Positions 1-9,852 of a DNA stretch of 64,000 bases are shown here, one piece after another (the stretch's first letter is position 1; each line of letters opens with the position of its first letter). Position numbers and translations under genes: made by a program. The notes beneath the pieces are model-generated. The model was not told where the DNA came from. It saw only the letters and a program-made list of their open reading frames with translations, and ran no database searches. The stretch spans positions 682,001 to 746,000 of the forward strand of contig NZ_CP024190.1 of assembly GCF_003391395.1 (NCBI RefSeq), given 5' to 3'. The stretch is from Mycobacterium marinum. Its GTDB lineage: Bacteria > Actinomycetota > Actinomycetes > Mycobacteriales > Mycobacteriaceae.

Positions 1-230
1 GGCGTCCCCGCGCCGATCCACAGTTGATCGTCACGGAGCTGGATCCCCTGCAGTTCCCCTAACCGGGAAATGTCGATGAGATGGTCGAAGAAGGCCAGGC
101 GCATCGACAGCATTGGCACCAGGCTCTGCCCGCCCGCCAGAATCTTGGCGTCCTCACCCAATTCGGCCAGGAGGCCCACGGCTTCCTCGGCCGTATCGGG
201 GCGGTGATAGTCGAACGACGCCGGCTTCAT
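1..230 (-). CDS. Molybdenum hydroxylase FAD-binding (medium) subunit, CoxM-like, truncated by the window edge
   Basis: Only the first 76 or so codons are present; the rest lies before position 1. The start ATG (230-228) overlaps the stop TGA (229-227) of the upstream large-subunit gene, so the two are translationally coupled. The visible N-terminus opens MKPASFDYHRPDTAEEAV and runs to an LAGGQSLVPMLSMRL segment, the FAD-binding PCMH signature shared by CoxM, xanthine dehydrogenase and related medium subunits. By family knowledge this subunit passes electrons from the [2Fe-2S] subunit to FAD. Its pairing with a form II-like large subunit suggests an aldehyde- or heterocycle-oxidising enzyme, not a true CO dehydrogenase. 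The small subunit would be expected next, outside the window. Confidence 0.9.
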   Translation of the reverse strand, partial: MKPASFDYHRPDTAEEAVGLLAELGEDAKILAGGQSLVPMLSMRLAFFDHLIDISRLGELQGIQLRDDQLWIGAGT

Positions 231-2557
231 CGGGACGCTCCAGCCAGCAGCGAGGCCACCGATGCGGGGCTGGCCGGCAACCGGGTGACGGTCACCCCCA
301 ACGGTGCCAGGGCGTCGTTGATGGCGTTGATGACCGCAGGCGCGGAACCGATCGCCCCGCCTTCGCCGGCGCCCTTGTAGCCGCCCGGCCCCGGGCCGGG
401 TATTTCGACGTGGCCGTACTCGATCGGTGGGACCTCGGTGGCGGTCGGCAGCAGGTAGTCGACAAACGTGGTGGCCAGGGGGTTTCCGTCGTCGTCGTAG
501 GCGAGGTTTTCCATCAACGCGCCACCGATGCCCTGCACCGTGCCGCCGGCGATCTGGCCCTCTACCACCGCGGGGTTGATCATCGGTCCCACGTCTTCGC
601 TGACCACGTAGCGCTGCAACGTGACTTTGCCTGTCTGGGTATCGACTTCGCAGGTGCAGGCGTGTGTTGCGTTGGCCCAGTGAATGGGATTGGGCGACTT
701 GAACCGAGCGGTCCCCTCCAACTCGGTCGATATCGTTGACGGCAACTGCTGCGGCGAGTAGTAGGCGGTATAGGCCAGCTCGCCAAAGGTCACCTGCCTT
801 GCCGGATCGCCGCGCACCGCTGCTTTCGAATGCGCCAACTCCACTTCGGATTCGGCCACCTCGAGGTGGTGCGCGGCCAGCGCCACGATCTTCTCGCGCA
901 GGATCTTTCCCGCTTCGTTGACGGCTCCGGCGGTCATCGGGCCGCTACGGGAGCCTTGGGTCCCGGCGCCGTAGGGCGTGATCGCGGTATCGCCCTGGAT
1001 CGTGGCCACGTCATCGATATCGGCGCCGAGCGCGTCGGCGGTCAACTGAATGACGGTGGTTTCCAGGCTGTTTCCGCTTGACCCGCCGTTGACGTAGACG
1101 TTGACCTTGCCGGTCGGTTCCATGCGAATTGTGGCCCCTTCGGTGGCCAGATGGCCGGTGGCGGCGCCGGTTGGCTCGATGTAGGCCGAAAGCCCGAGAC
1201 CGAGGTAGCGGCCGTGTGCCAGCGCCTCTCGCTGTTCGCGGCGAAAGCCTTCGTAGTCAAGGATTTTCACGGCCTGTTCGAACGTCTCGATCGGGGCGAC
1301 GTGGTCGTAGGGCATGCCGTTGGGGTTGACGTAGGGCATTTCTTCGCGCCGCAGCAGATTGCGCCGGCGCAGTTCGATCGGATCGATACCCATCTTGCGG
1401 GCCGCGATGTCGAGAAGGATCTCGCGCGCCAGCGTTTCGTATTGCCAGGGACCTCGGTAAGCGGCCAACCCGCTGGTGTTGGAGAAGACCGTCTTGTAGC
1501 TGAAGCTGGCTTTGGGTATCCGGTATGGCCCAGGGAAGAACATGCCGATGGCGGCCGTGGTCAACACCGGGTACGGCGTCGGATACGCGCCGATGTCCAT
1601 GATGAAGTCGACATCGGCCGCCTGGATGTTGCCGTCGCTGTCGAAGGCCATCCGTGCGGTGCCGTCAACGTGGCGGGCTTGCCCGGCCGACATCAGGTTT
1701 TCGCGCCGATCCTCGATCCACTTCAGCGCCCCGGGTACCTTGCGGGCCGCCAGCATGATGCACATGTCCTCGCGCATCGGGACGACCTTCTGGCCAAAGC
1801 CGCCGCCGGTATCGCGCATGATGACTCGAACCCGTTGTGCGGCAATGCCTAACAGGCGTGCGCAGAATGCCCGGAGCTCATGGGGCGTCTGGGTGGAAGC
1901 CCAGAGGGTGAGTTCTTCGGAGGCGGGCGCCCATTCGGCGACCAGCCCGCGGGTCTCGATCGGCACCGGCGCGTACATCTGCTGGTAGATGTTCTCGGTC
2001 ACGACGCACGGCGATGTGGCGAAGGTCTGCTCGTCGGGCGGCGCCCCGGCCAGGCCACCCGCGACATTGTCGGGGTAGCTCTCGTGCACCAGCACATCCG
2101 ACGATTGGGCTCGGGTGAAATCGGTGATCGCGGGCAGCGGTTCGTAGTCGATGTCGACGAGCTCGATCGCATCCTCGGCGACATAGCGGCTCTCGGCGAC
2201 GACCAGGGCAATTGGGTCCCCGACGAATTTCGCGTCCCGCTCGGCCAGCGGCGGTCGGGGTGTGTCCGCAACATCCCTGCCCGCGACGGCGTGCCAGGCC
2301 TCCTTGACGTCTGCGTTGAGGTCGGCCGCGGTGAATACCGCGTGCACGCCGGGTAGGGCCAGTGCCGCGGTGGTGTCGATGCCGTTGATCCGGGCGTGGG
2401 CGAAGGGGCTGCGGACGAAGCAGGCGTGCAGCATGCCGGGCCGCGAGATGTCGTCGACGAAGCTGCCGTGACCGGTCAGCAGCCGGCCGTCTTCAACGCG
2501 CGGTACGCGGGTCCCCGCGTACCGGGGTGCGGGGGCCTCTTGCATGTCTTGGGTCAT
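227..2557 (-). CDS. Molybdopterin-binding large subunit of a form II CoxL-like / aldehyde oxidase-type hydroxylase
   Basis: The 776-aa protein has the xanthine-dehydrogenase large-subunit layout: an N-terminal a/b hammerhead domain (YAGTRVPRVEDGRLLTG..., HARI), then molybdopterin-binding domains with GGGFGQK, and a C-terminal GYKGAGEGGAIG loop holding the expected catalytic glutamate (E732). The active-site loop reads AYRG (residues 366-369), the form II-type sequence, not the AYxCSFR loop of bona fide CO dehydrogenase, so the substrate is more likely an aldehyde or heterocycle. The gene is first in a minus-strand operon with the CoxM-like gene. It faces a MobA-like nucleotidyltransferase across 159 bp, suggesting shared control and a role for that protein in cofactor maturation. 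The natural substrate cannot be read from sequence. Confidence 0.9.
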   Translation of the reverse strand: MTQDMQEAPAPRYAGTRVPRVEDGRLLTGHGSFVDDISRPGMLHACFVRSPFAHARINGIDTTAALALPGVHAVFTAADLNADVKEAWHAVAGRDVADTPRPPLAERDAKFVGDPIALVVAESRYVAEDAIELVDIDYEPLPAITDFTRAQSSDVLVHESYPDNVAGGLAGAPPDEQTFATSPCVVTENIYQQMYAPVPIETRGLVAEWAPASEELTLWASTQTPHELRAFCARLLGIAAQRVRVIMRDTGGGFGQKVVPMREDMCIMLAARKVPGALKWIEDRRENLMSAGQARHVDGTARMAFDSDGNIQAADVDFIMDIGAYPTPYPVLTTAAIGMFFPGPYRIPKASFSYKTVFSNTSGLAAYRGPWQYETLAREILLDIAARKMGIDPIELRRRNLLRREEMPYVNPNGMPYDHVAPIETFEQAVKILDYEGFRREQREALAHGRYLGLGLSAYIEPTGAATGHLATEGATIRMEPTGKVNVYVNGGSSGNSLETTVIQLTADALGADIDDVATIQGDTAITPYGAGTQGSRSGPMTAGAVNEAGKILREKIVALAAHHLEVAESEVELAHSKAAVRGDPARQVTFGELAYTAYYSPQQLPSTISTELEGTARFKSPNPIHWANATHACTCEVDTQTGKVTLQRYVVSEDVGPMINPAVVEGQIAGGTVQGIGGALMENLAYDDDGNPLATTFVDYLLPTATEVPPIEYGHVEIPGPGPGGYKGAGEGGAIGSAPAVINAINDALAPLGVTVTRLPASPASVASLLAGASR

Positions 2558-2593
2558 GCCGCTCCGTCCGATTGTCGCCCAATGAGAAGCTCA

Positions 2594-2674
2594 ATGTCAT
2601 CATAGGAGAGTGCCGTTACCGTAGTCGATAGTCGCCATTGCGCGTGCCGTCGCAGGTTGGGGGCGCGATGACAT
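2594..2674. promoter_or_regulatory. Divergent promoter region with an inverted GATGACAT pair
   Basis: The 159-bp gap between the divergent large-subunit and MobA-like genes carries ATGTCATC at 2594-2601 and its reverse complement GATGACAT at 2667-2674. GATAGTCGCC also occurs twice in direct orientation (2627-2636 and 2703-2712). These could be regulator sites for the divergent pair, but short repeats like these also arise by chance. Confidence 0.25.
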
Positions 2675-2716
2675 CATGGGCGGTGTGGTGGTGATCGGAG
2701 TTGATAGTCGCCGGCG

Positions 2717-3265
2717 ATGTGCGAGCTGACCCGCGTCGTAGCGGTGTTGCTGGCCGCGGGGGCCGGCCGGCGCTACGGGAAGCCGAAAGTTCTGGTTGAG
2801 GGTTGGCTGGAGACCGCGGTGGCCGCGCTGCGCGGCGGCGGTTGTGCCGATGTGGTGGTGGTGCTGGGCGCGGCCCCGGCGGCCGTTCCATCGGGCGTCA
2901 CCGCCGTCACCGCCCCGGATTGGCAGCAGGGCCTGAGTGCGTCGGTTCGCGCCGGCTTGGTGCAGGCCGACCGGATGAAGGCCGATTACGCCGTATTGCA
3001 CGTGATCGATACACCCGATGTCGATGCGGCGGTAGTAGCACGAGTTGTTGGTCGTGCGTTGGGATCAAGTAGCGGTCTGGCGCGGGCGTACTTCGGGGAT
3101 CGCCCCGGCCACCCCGTCGTTATCGCCCGCCGTCACTGGCCGGAGATACTGGCCCGCATGACCGGCGACCATGGCGCGGCCGCCTACCTGGCTGCCCGGC
3201 GAGACGTCGAAAACGTTGACTGTCTTGATCTGGCCAGCGGCAGCGACATTGACCGACCCGTCTGA
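2717..3265 (+). CDS. MobA/MocA-like molybdenum-cofactor nucleotidyltransferase
   Basis: The 182-aa protein begins with the NTP-transferase signature VLLAAGAGRRYGKPK (about residues 10-24) and has an HVIDTPDV segment matching the metal-binding core of the MobA/MocA family. These enzymes transfer CMP or GMP onto molybdopterin, giving the dinucleotide cofactor used by xanthine dehydrogenase-family enzymes, which typically need molybdopterin cytosine dinucleotide. Its position divergent from a molybdenum hydroxylase operon supports that role. It is distinct from the second MobA-like protein inside the cox cluster at 49.4 kb, so the genome may use dedicated cytidylyltransferases for different enzymes. 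The nucleotide specificity is inferred. Confidence 0.8.
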   Translation: MCELTRVVAVLLAAGAGRRYGKPKVLVEGWLETAVAALRGGGCADVVVVLGAAPAAVPSGVTAVTAPDWQQGLSASVRAGLVQADRMKADYAVLHVIDTPDVDAAVVARVVGRALGSSSGLARAYFGDRPGHPVVIARRHWPEILARMTGDHGAAAYLAARRDVENVDCLDLASGSDIDRPV

Positions 3266-3280
3266 CCTGGTTCGTGGGCG

Positions 3281-3658
3281 CTAGCCGCCGCCACCGGCGG
3301 GGCTGGCGTGATTGGGGTCTGGTTGCGGGCTCGGAAGGGACGCGCGCTCGGCTTGCCGGGCCGCAAGCAGGGCGTAGAACTCGGCCTCAGCGGCTTGATA
3401 CCGTTCCGCTGCGCACTTCACGGCCTGCACGAACGAGCCATGAAACTCCGCGGCATGGATGCTGAGCACCCGGTAAGCCTGGGCGCACTCGGAAAACAAC
3501 GACGCAATGGCTGCCGAAACCTCATCTTCGGCGGCGGCGACCACGCTCGTGATCGCTGGCGCCGCCACCACATTGGCCGCGCCCAGCGCCGAGCCGATGC
3601 GCTCCATCTGCGTCGCCGCCCCCACCAACATCTCCGGCGTGGCAACCACAAACGACAT
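3281..3658 (-). CDS. PE family protein, short, without PGRS domain
   Basis: The 125-aa protein starts MSFVVATPEMLVGAATQMERIGSAL and has the ~95-residue helical-hairpin PE domain, with Pro-Glu at residues 8-9 and the conserved AAxDEVSAAIASLF and QAYRVLSIHAAEFHGSFVQ helices. A short Pro-rich tail ends in GGGG. A GGGAG ribosome binding site precedes the ATG. PE proteins are exported by ESX (type VII) systems, often with a PPE partner and a YxxxD/E export motif; YQAAE at the end of the PE domain fits that motif. No PPE gene is adjacent, so a partner would be elsewhere. It converges on the MobA-like gene with 15 bp between stops. Confidence 0.9.
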   Translation of the reverse strand: MSFVVATPEMLVGAATQMERIGSALGAANVVAAPAITSVVAAAEDEVSAAIASLFSECAQAYRVLSIHAAEFHGSFVQAVKCAAERYQAAEAEFYALLAARQAERASLPSPQPDPNHASPAGGGG

Positions 3659-3853
3659 AACGATCTCCCGTCGATCATGTCGACGAAATCACGATAGGTC
3701 GCCAGTTAGCCGATGACGCCGCGGGCGCTCGCGTTCTTGCCAAGGTCAAATATTCCCCGCGCCGTCGGTGGGCGCGGCTTCGGCGTTGCGGGGATGCCCG
3801 GGTCTACCGGCGGTGGCCACGACGGACGTGCGGCTGGTGGAGCCCAGCGGGCA

Positions 3854-5317
3854 TCACATGGGTAAACCGGTGTGACCACTCTCCGGCTGGGCCGGTTCGA
3901 GGGTATCGCGGGCGGCCACTTTTACCCGGTTTCGAACCAGATACCAACCGCCGATCAGCGCGGGGACACCCACCAAGATGGCGGCCAGCATCCAGCGACC
4001 GTAGACCTCGTCGAACAGCATCAGGATCAGCACGCTGGCGAGGAAAGCCAGCGTGATCCAGCCGCTGTAGGGAGACCACGGCATCCGGAAACTCGGCCGC
4101 TGCAGCACGCCGCTGATGGTCAACCGGTGGAAGCGCAGCTGGCAGGCAACGATGGTGGCCCAGGCCGCGATCACCCCCGTCGCAGCGATGTGCAGCACGA
4201 TCTCGAAGGCCTGACTGGGTTTGACGGCGTTGAGCACGATGCCCAACGTGCCGATCCCGGCGGTCAGCAGGATTCCGCCGTATGGCACCCCATTCTTCGA
4301 CATCGGCGCGGTGAATTTAGGGCCACTGCCGTTGATGGCCATCGATCGCAGGATCCGGCCCGTCGAATACAAGCCGGCGTTCAGGCTCGAGAGGGCCGCG
4401 GTGAGCACGACGAGGTTCATCACGCTGCCCGCACCCTCAATTCCGACCTTGGAAAAGAACGTCACGAACGGGCTGACGTGTTCACGGTAGGCGGTGTAGG
4501 GCAGCAGCAGGGCCAGCAGAACGGTCGACCCTATATAGAACAGCCCGATGCGGAACACCACCGAGTTGATCGCACGCGGCATGATCTTCTCGGGCTCGGC
4601 CGCCTCTCCGGCGGCGGTGCCGACCAATTCGATGGCGGCATAGGCGAACACCACCCCCGAAGTGACCAGCACCAGCGGCACCAGGCCGGTCGGCAAGAAT
4701 CCGCCGTGGCTGCGCCACAGCCCTAGCCCGGTCTCCTGACCGTCGACGTGGTAGCGCCCCGCCAGGAAGATCGACCCGATGATCAGGAATATCACCAGCG
4801 CGATCACCTTGATCAGGGCGGCCCAGAATTCCAGCTCGCCGAAGAGCTTGACCGAGATTAGGTTCATCAACAACACGCTCACCAGCGCGACCAGCGCCAA
4901 TGTCCACTGCGGGACGAATTGCAGCGCTTTCCAGTAGTGGCAGTAGTGGGCGATCGCGGTGGTGTCCACGACCCCCGTCATGGCCCAGTTCAGGAAGTAC
5001 ATCCAGCCCGCGACGAAGGCCACCTTCTCGCCGAAGAATTCGCGGGCATAGGACACGAAAGATCCTGACGAGGGGCGGTGCAAGACGAGTTCGCCCAGCG
5101 CTCGCAGGATCAAGAAGACAAAGAAGCCGCAGATCCCGTAGACCAGGAACAAGCCGGGCCCTGCGGATGCGAGCCGACCGCCCGCGCCGAGGAAGAGCCC
5201 GGTCCCGATCGCCCCGCCGAGCGCGATCATCTGCAGCTGGCGGTTCTTGAGGGACTTGTGATAGCCCCTGTCTTCGCGGGTGAGTCTCGCGGTCGCGGCG
5301 GTGTCTAGCGGTGGCAT
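3854..5317 (-). CDS. ansP2: L-asparagine permease AnsP2 (amino acid/polyamine/organocation family)
   Basis: The 487-aa membrane protein has about 12 hydrophobic segments and the amino-acid permease opening KSLKNRQLQMIALGGAIGTG, where the GGAIGTG loop binds the substrate alpha-carboxylate. Its length equals that of Mtb AnsP2 (Rv0346c), which sits just upstream of the dnaK operon there too. The ATG at 5317 is preferred over the TTG at 5320 because a GGAG element lies about 6 nt upstream. In Mtb, AnsP proteins import asparagine as a nitrogen source. It is divergent from dnaK; the three genes that separate ansP2 and dnaK in Mtb (Rv0347-Rv0349) are missing here. Confidence 0.93.
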   Translation of the reverse strand: MPPLDTAATARLTREDRGYHKSLKNRQLQMIALGGAIGTGLFLGAGGRLASAGPGLFLVYGICGFFVFLILRALGELVLHRPSSGSFVSYAREFFGEKVAFVAGWMYFLNWAMTGVVDTTAIAHYCHYWKALQFVPQWTLALVALVSVLLMNLISVKLFGELEFWAALIKVIALVIFLIIGSIFLAGRYHVDGQETGLGLWRSHGGFLPTGLVPLVLVTSGVVFAYAAIELVGTAAGEAAEPEKIMPRAINSVVFRIGLFYIGSTVLLALLLPYTAYREHVSPFVTFFSKVGIEGAGSVMNLVVLTAALSSLNAGLYSTGRILRSMAINGSGPKFTAPMSKNGVPYGGILLTAGIGTLGIVLNAVKPSQAFEIVLHIAATGVIAAWATIVACQLRFHRLTISGVLQRPSFRMPWSPYSGWITLAFLASVLILMLFDEVYGRWMLAAILVGVPALIGGWYLVRNRVKVAARDTLEPAQPESGHTGLPM

Positions 5318-5502
5318 CAAGCTCCTGCTGTCATGGCTCCCCGGAACGCGTCGACGCGAACACCCCCAAGCAACGGATGGGTGTCAGGCTAGCGCACGAT
5401 TGCGCTGATGGCCCAGCGTTAACCAGCGCGGAACATTTCGCCATCTGGGCTCACTCCGACCCATGCGCTGCGGCGGGCCGGATGGGGGAGTACGTACCCC
5501 CG

Positions 5503-5528
5503 GGAACAAGACGCGAAGGACCGGCGTT
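5503..5528 (+). promoter_or_regulatory. SigH-type promoter of the dnaK operon
   Basis: GGAACA (5503-5508), a 16-nt spacer and CGTT (5525-5528) match the mycobacterial SigH consensus GGAAYA-N16-20-SGTT. The expected start site, around 5534-5537, lies just upstream of the first HspR box. SigH control of dnaK is known in Mtb; the assignment here is by motif. Confidence 0.65.
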
Positions 5529-5542
5529 AACATGTTCGACAA

Positions 5543-5563
5543 GTTGAGCGAACCATACTCAAC
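5543..5563 (+). promoter_or_regulatory. HAIR element 1 (HspR operator) upstream of dnaK
   Basis: GTTGAGC-N7-ACTCAAC matches the HspR-associated inverted repeat consensus CTTGAGT-N7-ACTCAAG. It sits about 100 bp before dnaK and immediately downstream of the SigH-type promoter, so bound HspR would block transcription. The arms are identical to those of the clpB HAIR at 34620. Confidence 0.85.
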
Positions 5564-5598
5564 CTTGAGGTTGACAGCCTTGCTGCGGCCGGAGCAGG

Positions 5599-5619
5599 CT
5601 TGAGCGGGGTTCACTCAGC
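5599..5619 (+). promoter_or_regulatory. HAIR element 2 (degenerate HspR operator) upstream of dnaK
   Basis: CTTGAGC-N7-ACTCAGC matches 11 of the 14 HAIR consensus arm positions. It lies 56 bp downstream of HAIR 1, in the dnaK leader. Multiple HAIRs before dnaK are known in actinomycetes; this one is weaker. Confidence 0.55.
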
Positions 5620-5660
5620 ATAGTGCAGTAACAAGATCTACCTACTCAGGAGGAATCACT

Positions 5661-7525
<1,865 letters not shown>

Positions 7526-7529
<4 letters not shown>

Positions 7530-8179
7530 GCGAGGGCAATCCACAGGAACAGGTAACTGTTACCGACAAGCGGCGGGTCGATCCCGAGACGGGTGAAGTC
7601 CGGCACGTCCCTCCCGGCGATACGCCGGGAGGGACGCCTCCGGCGGGCGCGGACAGTTCGGCCGCCAAAGTCGCCGAGCTGACCGCCGATCTGCAACGCG
7701 TGCAGGCTGACTTCGCCAACTACCGCAAGCGGGCGTTGCGCGATCAGCAGGCCGCCGCGGATCGGGCCAAGGCTTCGGTGGTCAGCGAATTGCTGCATGC
7801 CGTCGACGACATCGAACGGGCGCGCAAACACGGGGACCTGGATTCCGGTCCGCTCAAGGCGGTCGCCGACAAGATGATGAGTGTGTTGACCGGGTTGGGG
7901 CTCAAGTCGTTTGGCGCCGAGGGCGAGGACTTCGACCCCGTGCTCCACGAGGCCGTGCAACACGAGGGCGACGGCGGGCAGGACGCCAAACCGGTGATCG
8001 GCACCGTCATGCGTCAGGGCTACCAGCTCGGTGAGCACGTGTTGCGAAACGCGCTGGTCGCGGTCGTCGAAACGATTGCCGACGCCACCTCCGAAGCGGG
8101 ATCCACTCAGCAGCCGGCCGATAGCGGCGAAGCCGGGCGACCCGACACCGCCGATAACGCCGACGCCCCAGCTGAATAG
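7526..8179 (+). CDS. grpE: Nucleotide exchange factor GrpE
   Basis: The 217-aa protein starts at a GTG that overlaps the dnaK stop (GTGA), so it is translationally coupled. An acidic/Pro-rich disordered N-terminus leads into the coiled-coil dimerisation helix (KVAELTADLQRVQADFANYRKR, about residues 50-71) and the C-terminal beta domain with GxxFDPxxHEAV and GTVMRQGYQLGEHVLRNALV, all diagnostic of GrpE. A low-complexity tail follows. GrpE drives ADP release from DnaK and acts as a thermosensor in other bacteria. Confidence 0.97.
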
Positions 8180-8236
8180 GGCCCAGAATCAGGACGACAA
8201 CAAAAAATGGACATGAAGGTAAGGAGGTGACGCGGC

Positions 8237-9427
8237 ATGGCCCAGCGTGAATGGGTCGAGAAGGACTTCTACAAGGAGTTGGGCGTCTCCTCCGACGCCG
8301 CACCTGAAGAGATCAAGCGGGCGGCTCGCAAGCTGCTCGCCGAGAATCATCCCGACCGCAACCCGGGGAACAAGTCGGCCGAGGACCGCTACAAGGCGGT
8401 ATCCGAGGCCAAAGAGGTGCTCACGGATCCGGCCAAACGCAAGGAGTACGACGAGACTCGTCGGCTCTTTGCGGGAGGCGGATTCGGGGGCCGCCGCTTC
8501 GACACGGGTGGCTTTGGCGGCTTCACAGGGGGGCCCGCATATGGCTCCGATGGCGCCGAGTTCAACCTCAATGACTTGTTCGACGCCGCCGGCCGCTCCG
8601 GGGGCACCAACATCGGCGACTTGTTCGGCGGCCTGTTCGGACGCGGCGGCAGCGCTCGTCCGAGCCGGCCTCGCCGCGGCAACGACCTGGAGACCGAGAC
8701 CGAACTGGACTTCGTGGAGGCCGCCAAAGGCGTGGCGATGCCACTGCGGCTGACCAGTCCGGCGCCGTGTACGAACTGCCACGGCAGTGGCGCACGGCCG
8801 GGCACCAGCCCGAAGGTGTGTCCCAACTGCAACGGTGCCGGTGTGGTCAACCGCAACCAGGGCGCGTTCGGTTTCTCCGAACCTTGCACCGATTGCCGGG
8901 GAAGCGGCTCGATCATCGAGCACCCCTGCGACGAGTGCAAAGGCACCGGCGTCACGACCCGCACCCGCACCATCAATGTGCGGATTCCACCCGGCGTGGA
9001 GGACGGGCAGCGGATCAGGTTGGCCGGGCAGGGCGAGGCCGGGTTGCGCGGTGCACCGTCGGGAGATCTCTATGTCACCGTGCACGTGCGGCCGCACCAG
9101 GTCTTCGGCCGTGACGGCGACGACCTCACCGTCACGGTTCCGGTCAGCTTCACCGAATTAGCTTTGGGCTCAACGCTTTCGGTGCCAACGCTGGACGGTA
9201 GCGTCGGTGTCAAGGTGCCGCAGGGCACCGCCGACGGGCGCATCCTGCGGGTTCGCGGCCGTGGCGTGCCCAAACGCAGCGGCGGTAGTGGCGACCTGCT
9301 CGTCACGGTCAAGGTGGCCGTCCCGCCGAATTTGGAAGGGGCTGCCAAGGAGGCGCTGGAAGCCTACGCGGCGGCTGAGCGGTCCAGTGGGTTCGATCCC
9401 AGGGCCGGTTGGGCAGGTAATCGCTAG
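8237..9427 (+). CDS. dnaJ1: Type I J-domain co-chaperone DnaJ1
   Basis: The 396-aa DnaJ has the full type I layout: J domain with the HPD tripeptide (NHPDRNPG, near residue 37) that stimulates DnaK ATPase, a Gly/Phe-rich linker, and four CxxCxGxG zinc-finger repeats (CTNCHGSG, CPNCNGAG, CTDCRGSG, CDECKGTG), followed by the substrate-binding C-terminal domain. A very strong AAGGAGGTGA ribosome binding site (about 8220-8229) precedes the ATG, so it can be translated independently despite lying 57 bp after grpE in the same operon. It corresponds to Mtb Rv0352. Confidence 0.97.
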   Translation: MAQREWVEKDFYKELGVSSDAAPEEIKRAARKLLAENHPDRNPGNKSAEDRYKAVSEAKEVLTDPAKRKEYDETRRLFAGGGFGGRRFDTGGFGGFTGGPAYGSDGAEFNLNDLFDAAGRSGGTNIGDLFGGLFGRGGSARPSRPRRGNDLETETELDFVEAAKGVAMPLRLTSPAPCTNCHGSGARPGTSPKVCPNCNGAGVVNRNQGAFGFSEPCTDCRGSGSIIEHPCDECKGTGVTTRTRTINVRIPPGVEDGQRIRLAGQGEAGLRGAPSGDLYVTVHVRPHQVFGRDGDDLTVTVPVSFTELALGSTLSVPTLDGSVGVKVPQGTADGRILRVRGRGVPKRSGGSGDLLVTVKVAVPPNLEGAAKEALEAYAAAERSSGFDPRAGWAGNR

Positions 9428-9814
9428 ATGGCTAAGAACTCGAGAGAAGGGGAAGCCCGAACGTTTCTGATTTCGGTGGCGGCGGAGCTGGCCGGAATGC
9501 ACGCGCAGACGCTGCGCACCTATGACAGGCTTGGTCTGGTCAGCCCGCGCCGGACATCCGGTGGCGGGCGCCGCTATTCGGAACATGACGTCAATCTGCT
9601 GCGTCAGGTTCAGCAGCTCTCTCAGGAAGAGGGGGTCAACCTCGCGGGCATCAAGCGCATCATCGAGCTGACCAACCAGGTCGAGGCGCTGCAGTCGAGG
9701 TTGCAGGAAATGGCCGACGAGCTCGAGACGATGCGGGCAAAGCAGCGCCGCGAGGTGGCGCTGGTGCCCAAGAGCACGGCGCTGGTCGTGTGGCAGCCGC
9801 GCCGGCCCCGCTGA
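9428..9814 (+). CDS. hspR: Heat-shock repressor HspR (MerR family)
   Basis: The 128-aa protein has an N-terminal MerR-type winged helix (ISVAAELAGMHAQTLRTYDRLGLVSP, RRYSEHDVNLLRQVQQL) followed by a coiled-coil helix and a hydrophobic C-terminal tail LVVWQPRRPR. The ATG directly abuts the dnaJ1 stop, making it the last gene of the dnaK operon. HspR binds HAIR elements with DnaK as co-repressor; matching HAIRs occur upstream of dnaK (5543) and clpB (34620), so it should autoregulate its own operon and also repress clpB. Confidence 0.97.
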   Translation: MAKNSREGEARTFLISVAAELAGMHAQTLRTYDRLGLVSPRRTSGGGRRYSEHDVNLLRQVQQLSQEEGVNLAGIKRIIELTNQVEALQSRLQEMADELETMRAKQRREVALVPKSTALVVWQPRRPR

Positions 9815-9836
9815 GCCGGCTTTCCGCCACACCCCG

Positions 9837-9852
9837 CCGGGCTACGGCCCGG
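9837..9852. terminator. Possible hairpin at the hspR / PPE convergent junction
   Basis: CCGGGC-TACG-GCCCGG is a perfect 6-bp stem with a 4-nt loop, between hspR and the converging PPE gene and overlapping the PPE stop codon. There is no U-tract, which is common for mycobacterial terminators. The function is inferred from position only. Confidence 0.35.
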
